Shown piece by piece: positions 50,045 to 63,735 of a stretch of DNA of 64,000 bases (positions are counted from its first letter, which is position 1; each line of letters begins with the position of its first letter). Origin of the DNA: Ustulina deusta (lineage: Eukaryota; Ascomycota; Sordariomycetes; Xylariales; Xylariaceae). Made by a program: the position numbers and the translations under genes. The stretch lies in NCBI GenBank assembly GCA_023159155.1, contig JAJNNX010000036.1, forward strand, positions 469,071 through 533,070, given 5' to 3'. Under the pieces are notes generated by a model. That model was not told the DNA's origin, did not search any database, and saw only the letters and a list, made by a program, of their open reading frames with translations.

Positions 50045-50310
50045 ATTATTAGGTAGCTAAAAAATATAATATTATATATAATAAAAAAGCAAAATAAATA
50101 ACTATATATATTAATCTATCTCTTTAACTATCCATACAAAAATAAGACTTTTATATAAAAAATTCTCATATAATAAAATTTTTTTATATATATATACTAT
50201 CTATACAATTAAACCAACAGTTAATTACTAGTATTATATAAATAATCTTATATATAATTAATAATAGCTTTATATATAATTAATACTATTATTATAATAC
50301 TAGCTCTTTT
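50045..50310 (-). repeat. Heavily mutated inverted copy of the repeat at 57960-58220
   Basis: Its reverse complement aligns along about 260 bp with 57960-58220; nearly all differences are C-to-T or G-to-A in this copy. Both end at TAGCTACCTAAT(A/C). Could be the end of an LTR or a short terminal-repeat element. Confidence 0.75.
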
Positions 50311-50728
50311 TTTTTTTAACTATAGCATATCTTTATAAAACTACTAAAAAAAATAAAAAACTTTAAACATAAAAAAATCATAAACTATAACGTATAGCTA
50401 ATCTATAACTAATAAAATTATTTAATAGTATATTAAATTATTATTTTTTTAAAAAGCTTTTTATAGTTTGCTTATTATATATAACTATTTTTTATATATA
50501 ACTGCTTTTTGTATATTATTTAAAAATATTTAAAATTAAATAAAGTGTAATATTTATAGCTGTTATATATAAAACAGGCCGCTTTTATACTACTTTTTTT
50601 TATTTCTTTTATTTTTTTTTAAGTATACATATATATATATATATACCTATATTATATATATACTTTAGCTATTATTCTAAATTTATATTAACCTAAAAAT
50701 AATAGCAGTAATAATAGCAGCAGTATTA

Positions 50729-50757
50729 ATAGTAGTAGTAATACTACTACTACTATT
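50729..50757. repeat. Self-complementary TAG/CTA triplet repeat
   Basis: AGTAGTAGTA followed by TACTACTACT within a longer triplet-repeat run (50701-50780). The two arms can pair into a hairpin. Confidence 0.75.
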
Positions 50758-51029
50758 ACTACTACTACTATTATTATTATATATAAAGCTTTTTTGTTAT
50801 TCTAAATATTATACTAATAGTAATAATAACAAAAATATATCTATTACTACTTTTGTTTACTTATATTTAATATTGCCTGCTTTAAGTAATGTTTTATAAT
50901 TTTAAAATTTTGTTTATATAAAAAATAATAGCTATATAAAAATATATTGCTTCTTTATAAAAAATCGGGCTTACTAAACTTTTATATAAACTTTTTATAT
51001 AAATAATTTTTAGTATACTTAATAGCAAA

Positions 51030-51170
51030 TATATTTTATTATATAATAAAATAAAAAAAGTATTATTATTAAATATTTTTATAAACGTTTAAGCTAAGCT
51101 TATCTACTAAAAAAACTATTTTTAGGCTATTTTAGTCTAAAATCAGAAAATAATATCCTTGCTTTACTCG
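51030..51170 (-). repeat. Inverted copy of the sequence at 63835-64000
   Basis: Its reverse complement (GCTTAAACGT..., TTTAGTAGATAA..., ATATTATTT...) aligns with 63835-64000 with mainly RIP-type differences and one insertion of about 36 bp in the right-hand copy. With 50045-50310 it may be part of one long LTR read leftwards. Confidence 0.65.
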
Positions 51171-51222
51171 GACAATTTGTGCAGCAGCTACTGCTACTAA
51201 AGAAGGCCGGGGCAACTCGACA

Positions 51223-51461
51223 TTAAAACAACTAAAAACAACAAAAACAAACTAGAGCGCCTGCTACTAGAAAACTGGTATGAATGCTATACGTTTAAAG
51301 TAAGTGTTGCTTTAAGAAGTTCGAAGGCTTTTAGCTATTCGAACCTCTGAATATAGCCGAAGATTAGCCGCTTTGGGCCGCAGGCGGCCCGAATACGGCT
51401 AACAATTGCTATATAGCCATATTTGCAGCTGCTAGCGGGCCGCTAGCACTAGCTCTGCTGC
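51223..51461 (+). repeat. GC-retaining hairpin repeat, copy 1
   Basis: About 240 bp shared in the same orientation with 55185-55437. Central hairpin 51364-51402: arms TTAGCCG and TTTGGGCCGC pair, after a 2-nt loop, with GCGGCCCGAA and CGGCTAA; one G-T type mismatch here. A second inverted pair GTTCGAA/TTCGAAC is at 51319-51344. Surroundings are AT-rich. Confidence 0.85.
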
Positions 51462-52079
51462 AAACTTTCTTTATTTGAAGCTTTATTTTTTAGATAGCTT
51501 TGAATCTAAAAATGTAGGGCTGAAAATATTAAAAAAGACAATATAATATAATATAATACTTATTCGAACCTTTAGGCTTTAATGGCTTAAAAAAAAAAAA
51601 AGAACTAGCCTTAACCTATTAAGCCACTAAGCTTTTGATTAGCTGATTGCTGAACCGGTTATAATTTATAATAGATTTCTTTTGGTCTATATACTGTATG
51701 CCTTTTGGTATGACCTCTTGGCATAACTTTTTAGCTTTTTAAATAATTTATTCTTTTATATTCCGTTGACATTTTTTTATATAAAATGTATGTAATTCTG
51801 TTTAGACCTGACGTATATAGTAGTATTTACTAGTATTTTGTGTTAGAACTTAGGTAGGTGTTATAGTTAGCTACTATTTCGAACCTAAGCTAAATTTCTA
51901 TACGAAAAGTTATGCTATAGCTTTTATTACTTTTAATATATATAAATTTTTATATAACTATAGTAATATTTTTTGGTAGTATATATATAGGTTAGAGTTT
52001 GTAGAATAAGCCCTGATCGGCTTTATAAATAGATTAATAGACTTAGTGAATAATTTTAAAAATTGCAAGTGTAAGCGCG

Positions 52080-55000
52080 GTTCTATACAAATTAGTATAA
52101 GTAGCTGTTTATATATAAAAAAAAATTATAGATCAGTAACGTAGCAATAATATATTAGCAGTACTATATATATATATATAAAATAGCTAATTAGCGTAGC
52201 AATAATATATTAACTAATTAGTAGTATTGTAATAACTATATAATATATATAATATAAATAAGTTTATATATAAAATAGTATAAAAAATTGTTTATATATA
52301 ACTAAATAATTAATTAGCGTAGTAATAATAATTTATTAGTGCTATGCTATATATGTAACGTTATATATGTTCTAATTAGTAGTATAGCTAATTATATAAT
52401 ATAAATATACTATAAGCAAGTTTATATATAAAATAATATAAAAAGTTGTTTATATATAATAAATTAACTAGTTAGTGTAATAATAGCAATTCTAACTAAT
52501 TAGCGTAGCAATAATATATTAATTAATTAGTAGTGCTATATTATATTTGTAACGCTATATATATATTGCTATATATATAAAGTATAAAATATATAAGTTA
52601 TATAAATATAAACAGATTACTATATAATTTATATAGATAATTATTTATATACTTATATTTTTTATATAAACTAACCGATCGGCATAGCAAACAAATAAAC
52701 TGATTAGTATTGCTTTATATATAGTGCAAAATAGTGTAAAGCTAATTAAAAAGCTTTTGTGTAAATAAATAATATATATATAAGCAGGTTTATATAAAAA
52801 ACTATATGTATGTTTGTTTATATTTAAATAAAACATAGTAAACTTGCTAATTAATAGCAAATAAGGTATAATGTATTAATATAAGCATATATATATATAA
52901 ATTAATATAAGTAACTATTTATATATATATATAATAGCTAAGTTGCTAATTAATATATATAATAGCTAAGTTGCTAATTAATATATATAATAGCTAAATT
53001 AGCTGATTAATAGCGTGGCAGTTTATTAATTAGATAGCTAGCTATATAATAGCTTTTTTTAAACTATAGGTGTAAAAGTATATTTATATATAAATTATAT
53101 AAAGATCTGTTTATATAACTATTAAATATAGAACTAAACAATATAGCTATTAAAACAAAGGGCTAAATAAAGAACTAGCTAATTAATATATAATTTATTA
53201 ATTAAAGCTATAAATAAACATTTTTTTATAAGCTATAAATATATTTATATATAGATTAGTATATAAATATATTTATATACTACTAAACATAGTAGGCCTA
53301 GCTAATTAATAATATAATAATTTAATAGGTAATATATAGCGCTAAACATTGCAATAAAAATAATACTTTTAAAACAAAGCTTTAAAACAAGGTTTAAATA
53401 GTGCTTTTTTTAGACCGTATATATTTAAGCTAACTTTTATATAAACTATATAGGTACTTGTTTATATAGCGATTTAAATAAAAGGAACTAGCTAATTAAT
53501 AATATAAAAACCTAAAAATAACAAAAAATAATAAAAAACCTAAAAATGCTAAACAATAAAATTAATAAAAACAAAAGTATATATATAGCTAACAAAAGTT
53601 TGGAACAAATATATAGCTTAGAGCAAACTTTCTTATAAGCTATAGTACTGCAAGCATATTTATATATAAATATATATAAAGATCTATTTATAAGGCTATA
53701 TATAATAAAAAATCTAGCTAATTATAAATTAAACAAAAGATTTAAAGCAATAGCTTTTTATAGGTGTTACGATTAGTCAAGTAAAGCTTCCACAGCTAGT
53801 TTATTAATACTATGGACGAAGACTCTAAGCTAAAAAAGAAAGAAAAAAAGAAAGGAAGTCAGAGTTTACAGGGTGGGTAGATATGGACTCTGTGTGTGTG
53901 GCTGCAGAGTTAGGTTGGTCCGTGCGCAGACTTCCTATCTTATCGCCATGTGGGTCTGGAGTCCTTGCGGGTCTCGCCAAGACTGTACAGACTGTACTAA
54001 CCGTCACAATAGGCAATATAAATATAAGTAAGTTTATATATAAACTTATATAATAATTTATTTATATAGTATTTAAATATAGATTTAATTAATTAATATA
54101 TAGCAGTAATATATATAGCTAGTTAATAAGATAACTTAGCTAATTAATATAGGTAGTTATTAATTAGCTATTATAGATTTAAAATAGAAGTTTTTTTAGA
54201 GGCTATATATTTGCAAGCTAGTTTATATAGTAACTTATATATAATTTAGCTTATAGGTATATTTAGGTCGGGGCATGATTTATAAAAGTAATTAGCTAAT
54301 TAACTAACTAATTAACTAACTATTTTAGTAATATAACTGCTTTAATAACATGGCTAACTTAGTAATATATATAGCTAACTAATAAAGCAACTAGTTAATT
54401 AAGCTAATTAATACATATATAACTAGCTTAGCTAATAAGGCTTAAAAAACAAGGGCGATTAATTAATTAGTATATTATATATATAACGTATAACGTATAA
54501 GTAGGAGCATGTTTATATAATAATTTGTATAGCGGACTATTTAAATATATATATAAACATAGGAACTAACTAATTAATATATAACTAGGCTAATTAGGCT
54601 AATTAATATATATTGTTAGCTTAGCTAACTAGAGTGGCTATTTAAACTAATAAACTAAGGTTTTTTTATAAGTTATATATTTATAAACAAGTTTGTATAT
54701 TAATTTGTATAGTAGGTTATTTATATATATATTTTAGCAAAAGATTTAGCGGTTAATTATATAGCTAGTAGCAAGGCTAATAAAGCTGATTAATGTATAT
54801 AGTAATTAGCTTAGTTAGTTATACGGATATATAAACAAACTAATTAATAGTAAACTAGGCTTTCTAAAAAATGTATAGCTATAAGCAAACTTATATATAG
54901 ATTTATATAAAAAAGTGCTCGTAGATATATTTATATAAAGCTTAGCTAATTAAGCTATATAAGCTAGGTTAGTTTTTATGCAGAGCTAGCATTAAAGCAA

Positions 55001-55130
55001 TTAATAAGTTATAGATATATTTATATAGTAATTTATATAAAAAAGCGTTAAGTAATTAATTTCTAATTATAAGTTATGTTTTAAGGAGTAAGAAATATAT
55101 ACAAGTATTATTATATATAAATTTATATAA
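52080..55130. repeat. Degenerate satellite-like array
   Basis: A motif resembling AAGCAAGTTTATATATAAA, then a second TTTATATA block and AGCTAATTAATATATA, recurs roughly every 150-220 bp: for example near 52424, 52785, 53080, 53650, 54027, 54212, 54500, 54680, 54890, 55010 and 55100. Units are diverged but keep order and orientation. The array is interrupted by the solo LTR at 53765. No coding potential. Confidence 0.65.
53760..54013. mobile_element. Nearly unmutated solo LTR with 5-bp target duplication
   Basis: LTR 53765-54008 (244 bp) begins TGTTACGATTAG and ends CTAACCGTCACA, imperfect inverted termini of the TG...CA type. It is flanked by ATAGG at 53760-53764 and 54009-54013, a perfect 5-bp target duplication. 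GC is about half, against nearly none in the flanks. Two RIP-mutated relatives lie at 44324 and 46043. There is no internal retroelement sequence, so recombination between two LTRs removed it. The open frame across it is fortuitous. Confidence 0.93.
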
Positions 55131-55184
55131 CGGACTGCTTTATTATAGCTTTATTAAAGATATTATTAAAAAAACGAGGTAATT

Positions 55185-55437
55185 TAATACTAAAATAACT
55201 AAAAACAACAAAAATAAACTAGAGCGCTTATTACTAGAAAACTAGTATAAATGCTATACGTTTTAAAGTAAGTATTGCTTTAAGAAGTTCGAAGGCTTTT
55301 AGCTATTTGAACCTCTGAATATAGCCGAAGATTAGCCGCTTCGGGCCGCAGGCGGCCCGAATACGGCTAACAATTGCTATATAGCCACATTCGTAGCTGC
55401 CAGCGGGCCGCTAGCACTAGCCCTGCTGCACTACTAT
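55185..55437 (+). repeat. GC-retaining hairpin repeat, copy 2
   Basis: Direct copy of 51223-51461. Hairpin at 55332-55370 has 17 perfect pairs: TTAGCCG and TTCGGGCCGC with their complements, 2-nt loop AG, small internal bulge. Inserted beside the inverted copia fragment: the sequence on its right (55431 on) aligns with 63813 leftwards. Confidence 0.85.
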
Positions 55438-57957
55438 ACTAAAATGCTATTTTTAGCGTATTGTTAGGTCTTTAGTTTCTAGGGAAGTATATGTAGTACT
55501 TACGTTTAGCGCTTGTATAAAACATAATATTTTAACTATAATTAAAAAAAAAAAAAAAGAATAAAAGTAGTTATATATTAGTTCTTTAAAGTATAAATAA
55601 ATTTTTGTTATTTTTTTTATATTTTTTTATTTCTTTTAATACTTATATATAATATTTGCCTTTTTATATATAGCCTAATTATTAGCTATCTTTTGTTATA
55701 TAAGCATATTTTTTATAATTTTTTAATAAGTATTTCGATTTATATAAATAGCTTATTAATAAAAACTAAAATTTTTAATATTTAGTTTAAAATATGTTTA
55801 ATAAATATATCTATTAAATTATTTTTATTATTAATTTATTATATTGTAAAAAAAGAATTTTTTTTATATATAATTTAAAAAAAAACATAATATTAATTAT
55901 TAGTTTTTTTTATTATTATTTCTAATTTAACTAAACAATTATATAATAATTTTAAGTCTAAGTATAAAACAATAAATATTAAAAATAAATTAAATATTTG
56001 TATAATTTTCTAAAAAATTATATAAAAAGCAATAATACTATTAAAACTATTTATTATATTATATAATTTATTAACTAGAACACTTTATATAACTTATTTA
56101 TATTTATTTAAATTTTAATATATAATATTTTTTTAAATTTTAAAATTTAAATTTATTATATTTTTTATTTAAGTTTTAACTATTAATATAAGAATAAAAC
56201 TAAACTAAAAAGTTATATTTATATTATTTATAAATAAACTCTTTATAAAAATAAATAGTTTTATATAATAAAAATTAAATAAAATAAATATAAGTTTTGA
56301 AATTAAATTATCTTTTTATTATTTAATCTATTTATTTAATACTTTAATATTATATAATTATAGCTTAATTATTTAAACTATAATAATAAAATTATATATA
56401 ACATTTAGTTAATATATACTATTAATATATATTTTTTAAGTTTATTAAAAAATATAAGCTTAAGTAAACCTTTTTATATAAAAGTTAATTTTAGCTAAAT
56501 TTTTAGTTTAGTTTTTTTTAAATTATTATAATATTATATTTATATAAAAAAATCTTTTTATTATTAAACTTAATTAAATAGTTAAAAAATAAAGTTTTTT
56601 TTAGTTTTATATAAAGTTTTGCTTACTAAAATTCTTTCTTTTTGTATATTAAAAAGTTCAAAATTATAAAGCTTAAAATATTATCTGTTTATATCTTAGT
56701 TATTTTGAAAATATTTAAGCTATTATATATAAATAATAAATATAAGTTATATATAAATATTTATATTTTAAGTTTTTTTTAATAATATTAATAATAAATT
56801 TTAAACTAATATAGCCTAAATTTAGCTAAGCTATATAAAAATTATATAATTTATAAAATAGTCCTTAAAAATATTTATTTTTTAGTTCTAAAAATAAACA
56901 AGCATAAATATTATATAATAGCTTATTTTCTAACTAAACATAAACTTAAGTAATATTTTTAAATTTATATAATATTTTAAAATTATATATAAAAATAGGT
57001 CTAAAAACTAAGATTAGCTATTAGTTTATTTATTAAATTTTTAATAATTAAATTAGAACTATATTTTTTTTAGTATTATTATACTTTTATATAACTAGCT
57101 TTAATTTTTTATATAGCTTAATATTTTTATTTTTATTTTTTATATAAAATAAGATTTAAAAAAATATTTTTTTTTATATATATTTAGGTTATATATAATA
57201 AATTTAAAAATATTTTATATAATAAGTTTATTAATCTTTATTATATTTAATTTTTTAAATAGTTTTTTAAAAGTTATAATAATCCTATTTATATAAAGCT
57301 TAGTTATTAGCTTAAAAGCTTAATATTTTTTTATAATTAAAAAAATCTATAATATTTAAATATTATATAATAAATATATAGCAAGTTTTTTTTTTAGCTA
57401 GCTATATTTTTTTTATATTATTATTAGCTATACTAGTTATATACTATTATTTTTTATATAGTAGTATAGTTTAACTTATATATAGCAAAAATATATTAGC
57501 TTATTTATTAAAACAATAATTATATTTAATTTTTTAATTGTTTTAATTTTATATAAGCTTTTTTCTTTTTTTTTCTATTTTTATATTAAGACTTTGCTAC
57601 AGAAAAAATATATAAATACATTATATAAAAATAGTTTATTCTATTCCTTAATTATATAGTTAATTTTAATTTTTATACAAGGGCCAAAAAAAAAGAAATC
57701 TTTATTAATATATAAATATATTTTAAAAATAAAAAAAGTTAATATAAAGCTGTTTAGTCTCGCTATATTGTTTAATGTTTTAATTATTATTTATAAAATT
57801 AATTTATTATTTGTTTATATATTAATTTTTTTTTTAAAAATATTATATATATATTTTAGCAGTTTATACGCTTGTTTTATTTTTTTAATTGCTTAGTATA
57901 CTTTAATAAATATTTTATAGCATTATATATTTATTATTTTTATATACTTTTTAAATT
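55431..57957 (-). mobile_element. Inverted partial copy of the copia element (2.5 kb)
   Basis: Its reverse complement aligns with 61193-63813 at every place compared: 57.80-57.95 with 61.2-61.4 kb (almost identical), 56.80-57.00 with 62.27-62.42, 55.79-55.86 with 63.38-63.45, and 55.43-55.50 with 63.75-63.81. The conserved pol C-terminus reads N-L-I-D-I-F-I-K-H-I-L on the minus strand here, complementing the plus copy. Stops throughout, so inactive. The break at 57957 abuts the repeat at 57960. Confidence 0.85.
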
Positions 57958-57959
57958 AT

Positions 57960-58220
57960 ATATTGTTATAATAATAGTATTAACTGCACACAAGGCTACT
58001 GCCGACTACATATAAAACTATTCATACAACACTAGCAATTGGCTGATTAGTCCAATTGCGTAGGCAGTATATATATACAGAATTCTTTTACTATATAAAA
58101 ATCCTTCATATAAAGGTCTTACTTTCGTACAGATAATTAAAAAAATAGATCGATATATATAGTTATTTATTTTACTTTTTTATTACGTACAATATTGTAC
58201 CCCCTAGCTACCTAATACTA
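57960..58220 (+). repeat. Less mutated copy of the 260-bp repeat
   Basis: Keeps GC-containing words (GCACACAAGGCTACTGCCGA, ATTGGCTGATTAGTCCAATT) that are fully converted to AT in the inverted copy at 50045-50310. Its ends share TAGTATTA in inverted orientation, so it could be a small terminal-inverted-repeat element; its place just upstream of the copia interior would also suit the end of a 5' LTR. Confidence 0.7.
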
Positions 58221-61200
58221 ATTAATATTTTTAGCTAAAACATATAAATTAGCAAAAGTAAAAACGGAATTTTAACCTAGTTGTACGGATTGCGTATTCT
58301 ATATTATATTTTAATTTTTCTAGCAGTAAGCCAACAGAAAAAAAAAATTAATTACCTGTTCATACTTTGGTTCGGCCTTTATACAAAAGTATAATTAATA
58401 GTGCGCAATTATGCTATTTTTTAATTATTATTATACAAACTATATAAAAGTTCGTATTATAATTAAACTTTTTTATTTTATTTCTTATATTTATAAATAT
58501 ATCAGACAATAACTAATTATATAAAAGCTATTAAAAATAAACATATAAAAACACTAAAGCTTCTAAAAAATAACCTTTAATGTTTTTAAATAATTTTTTA
58601 TACAAATTTATAGCTAAAGAAATTGCTAAGTATACTAGTATTTTTTTAACTGCTATATAAAAAATAATTAACTTTTATATATATAATAATACTTTATATA
58701 ACTTTTATATAATAACTAAAAAAAAAATCAATATATAAGCTATATATTTATATATTAAATATAGCTAAACTTTATATAAATTAAAAAACTTTTAAAAAAT
58801 ATTAATAAAAAATATTAAATTAGTTAAACTATAAACGTTACAAATAATTAATAATAAAATTATTATAAAAATATATAATATATTTTATATAAAAAATATT
58901 CTAAATTAAAAGCTAGTAAAACGTTTAAAAAAAAACTATATTATATAACTTATAAAAAATAAATATATTTTAGTATATAAACTTTAACTTTTTATATAAC
59001 AATTTTAAATATTACTAGCGTTTTTTATTTTAAATTAATAACTTTTTAGTTAAAACTATAATAATAAAAACTTTTTTATATAATAAAATAGTTTTATAGT
59101 ACTTACTTTTAAAACTAAAATATAATTCTAAAAAAACCTTTATATATAAAATTAAAAAAAACTTTTAACCTAAAATAATATATTACTATATAATAATAAA
59201 ATATTAAAAATATATTTCTAAAAAATGTTTCTAACTATAAAACATTACTTATTTTTTATACTAATTAATAACCTAACTATATAAACTAAAAATATGCTAT
59301 ATTTTTAATATATAATAGAATACCTAGTCTTATAATATTCCTTATAAACTTTTAAATAACTAATATTTTATATAATACTAAATATAAAAATAAGATTATT
59401 CTAGTAGCAAAATACTAAATATTTCTAAAAACTTAATAATAAAAAAAACTATTCTAAAAAGCTATATAATCTACTTTATAATAAAATATAATAATTTATT
59501 AATTTTTATTACAAAATAAAAATTATAAAAAAATAGTTTTATATAATATTTTTAGCTATTTTAACTAATTATATAAAAAACTATTATATATATTATATTA
59601 GTCCCGATTATATATAAAAGAAAATATATAATACTATAAACTTATATTTTAATATAGTTATAAACTATAATTAATATTAAATAAATTAAACTAATATTAT
59701 TTTTATATAAAGTATTAAAAATTATAATTAATAAACTATTAAAAATATAAAAAATATTTAAAATAAAATACTTAAAAAAAAATATTTTAGTATAACTATT
59801 ATATAAATATATAAAAGTATATTAGAATTTAAAACAATATTTATTTTTTAAAAACTTATGTCCGAAAGTTTTTTTTTTAATTTTTATTTATATTTCCGAA
59901 TTAAAAGCAACCTATTAAACAAACATTTTATATAAAAAGTAGAAAATACTTATTATATAGATAGGCGATATAACTATATTAATTGCTACCCCGCACAATA
60001 TAAAAGTACTAAACAATACTTTTATAATTCCTAAAAATAATACTTTAGCTAAAATCATATAAATACTTATTCTTAGAAAAATATTTATATAAACAAAAAA
60101 TACTTTATTTATTAAAAAAAAATATTAATTAACAAACTATACTTCTTAAAAAAAAGCTTATATAAAAAATTAATATTTAATAATAAACCAACCTTAGCAA
60201 AATTTTTTATTTATTTTACTAAATATAAAAGTTATTTAGATTTATATAATAATAATAAAAGAAATTCTAATATATATAATAAAAATATAATATAATATAT
60301 TATAAATAATATATTTATATATTATATAACCTAAAAAGATATTTAAGCAATAATAATAAACTAGCTTTTAAACTAATTTATATTAAACAACTAGTATTAT
60401 ATAAAATATTAAAATATTATTTAAAATATAAATGTTTTAAAGTTTTTAACTATAAAAAAACTATAAACAAAAATATATATATAAAAAAACTTTAATACAA
60501 AAATTATATAAATACCTAAAACAACCAAAATAAGCTTTAGTAAAAATTATATAATAATTTTAATTAGTATAATAAAAATTAATAATAAAATCGGTTATAT
60601 AATTTTTTATATATTAGATACCCCTATTTTGTTTTTATTTTTACTAAAAAATATAAACTATTTAAAAGCCTACTTTAATAATATAAAAGATATTATTATA
60701 TAAAAAAACAAAAATACTTTTTTTATTATATATAAATAGTGCTACTTTTTTTTTAATATTTATTTATATAAAATAGCTAGCTATTTTACTAAAATTAAAC
60801 TATAACGCTTATATAAATATTTTAAGCACCTTTATATAAAAAAATTATATAAAATATTAACTTATATAAAACATAAAGTTAAACAGCCAATTTTAGAAAA
60901 AATCTAAAAGTTCTATTATTATTACTAAACATATAATAAAGCTTTACGCTGCTTTAAGTTTATAATTAAAAATAATTATAAATTTAACTACAAAATAATT
61001 ATAAATATTATATAAATAAAAAACCAAAACGTACTATATATAATTAATATTATAATATTATTTTAAATAGTTATTTTTTTAAAATCTATATTTATATAAA
61101 ATATATAAAAAATATTATATAAATATTAGATTAATATTTATTAAAAACTCTTTAATAATATTATATATAATTTAAAAATAAATTTTTTATTAAATAAATT

Positions 61201-63490
61201 TAAAAAATATATAAAAATAATAAATATATAATGCTATAAAATATTTATTAAAGCATACTAAGCAATTAAAAAAATAAAACAAGCGTATAAACCGTTAAAA
61301 TATATATATAATATTTTTAAAAAAAAAATTAATATATAAACAAATAATAAATTAATTCTATAAATAGCAATTAAAACATTAAACAATATAACCGGACTAA
61401 ATAGCCTTATACTAACTTTTTTTATTTTTAGAACATACCTATATATTAATAAAAATTTTCTTTTTTTTTTAGCCTTTATATAAAAGGTAATAGCTATTTA
61501 AAACATAATAAAAATACTATATAAAAACTATATAAAAATTAAAATTAACTATATAATTAAAGAACAAAATAAACTATTTTTGTATAACGTACTTATATTT
61601 CTTTTTTATAACAAAGTTTTAGTATAAAAAAAAAAAAAAATAAAAAAACCTATATAAAATTAAAACAATTAAAAAATTAAACATAATTATTGCTTTAATA
61701 AATAGGCTAATATATTTTTGCAATAAATAAATTAAACTATATTATTATATAAAAAATATTTAAACTAAAAATATAAAAAATAATAATATATAATTAATAT
61801 AGCTAATAATAATATAAAAAAAACATAGCTAGCTAAAAAAAAAACCTATTATATATTTATTATATAATATTTAAACATTACAAACTTTTTTAATTATAAA
61901 AAAACATTAAGCCTTTAAGTTAACAACCAAGCTTTATATAAATAGAATTATTATAACTTTTAAAAAACTATTTAAAAAATTAAATATAATAAAAATTAAT
62001 AAACTTATTATATAAAATATTTTTAAGTTTATTATATATAACTTAAATATATATAAAAAAAAACATATTTTTAAATTTTGTTTTATATAAAAAATAAAAA
62101 ATAAAAATACTAAGCTATATAAAAAATTAAAACTAATTATATAAAAATATAATAATACTAAAAAAAATATAGTCCTAATTTAATTATTAATAATTTAATA
62201 AATAAACTAATAGTTAATTTTAGTTTTTAAACTTATTTTTATATATAACTTTAAAGTATTATATAAGCTTAAAAATATTACTTAAGCTTATATCTAGTTA
62301 GAAAATAAACTATTATGTAATATTTATACTTATTTATTTCTAAAACTAAAAAATAAATATTTTTTAAAAACTATTCTATAGATTATATAATTTTTATATA
62401 GCCTAATTAAATCTAAGCTATACTAGTTCAAAACTTATTATTAATACTACTAAAAAAAACTCAAATATAAATATTTATATATAACTTATACTTATTATTT
62501 ATATATAATAGCCCGGATATTTTAGAATAATTAGAATATAAGCAAATAATATTTTAAGCTTTATAACCCTAAACTTTTTAGTATACAAAAAAAAAGAACG
62601 TTAGCAAACAAAACTTTATATAAAACTAAAAAAAACTCTATTCTTTAACTACTTAATTAAATTTAATAATAAAAAGATTTTTTTATATAAATATAATATT
62701 ATAATAACCTAAAAAAACCAAACCAAAAATTTAGCTAAAATTAACCCTTATATAAAAAAGTTTATTTAAGCTTATGTTTTTTAATAAACCTAAAAAATAT
62801 ATATTAATAATATATATTAACTAAAAACTATATATAATTTTATTATTATAGCTTAAATAACTAAGCTATAATTATATAATATTAAAATATTAAATAAATA
62901 AATTAAATAGCAAAAAAACAACCTAATTTAAAAATTTATATTTATTTAATTTAATTTTTATTATATAAAGCTATTTATTTTATAAATAGCTTATTTATAA
63001 ATAATATAAATATAACTTTTTAGCTTAGTTTTATTATTATATTAGTAATTAAAACTTATATAAAAAATATAACAAACCTAAACTTAAAATTAAAAAAAAA
63101 TATTATATACTAAAATTTAAATAAATATAAACAAGTTATATAAAATATTCTAACTAACAAATTATATAATATAATAAACAGTTTTAATAGTACTATTACT
63201 TTTTATACAACTTTTTAAAAAATTATAAAAATACTTAACTTATTTTAATACTTATTATTTTATGTTTAGACTTAAAATTATTATATAATTATTTAGTTAA
63301 ACTAAAAACAATATAAAAAAAAAACTAATAATTAATATTATATTTTTTCAAAAATTATATAAAAAAAAAAAATTTAAAATATAATAAATTAATAATAAAA
63401 ATAATCTAGCAAATATATTTACTAAACATATCTTAAACTAAATATTAAAAACTTTAGTTTTTACTAATAAGTTATTTATATAAATTAAAA
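58221..63490 (+). pseudogene. RIP-inactivated Ty1/copia-type retrotransposon pol
   Basis: The best evidence is the pol C-terminus: at 63403-63435 the frame reads N-L-A-N-I-F-T-K-H-I-L, and the inverted copy supplies the Asp, together matching the copia RNase H end (xxLADIFTKxL). About 50 codons upstream is a degraded H-I-D-I ... F-F-Q-K-L block, as expected. Around 62110-62165 an L-Y-G-L-K-Q ... LYKN ... LKKIGF-like stretch fits the reverse transcriptase. At 60600-60700 YILD ... FLFLLKN ... LKAYFNNIK resembles the integrase core, in another frame. Plus strand is C-richer than G, unlike neighbouring blocks. Gag and the start are not resolved. The whole is full of stops. Confidence 0.7.
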
Positions 63491-63718
63491 TACTTATTAA
63501 AAAATTATAAAAAATATATTTATATAATAAAAAATAGCTAATAATTAGGCTATATATAAAAAAGCAAACATTATATATAAGCGTTAAAAAAAATAAAAAA
63601 ATACAAAAAAACAATAAAAATTTATTTATATTTTAAAAAACTAATATATAACTACCTCTTTTTTTTTTTTCCTAGACAAAACTTCCTTTCCCTCTTCTCT
63701 AACTATAGTTAAAATGTT

Positions 63719-63735
63719 GCGCTTTATATAAGCGC
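63719..63735. repeat. Short hairpin in the 3' region of the copia element
   Basis: GCGCTT and AAGCGC arms around a TATAT spacer; one of few GC-rich words here. Confidence 0.6.

Noticed and set aside
50701..50780. Possible CRISPR-like or regulatory array
   Set aside because: A simple TAG/CTA trinucleotide run without spacers; eukaryotic context.
53825..54016. 63-codon minus-strand frame in GC-rich DNA
   Set aside because: Entirely inside the solo LTR and running over its target duplication.
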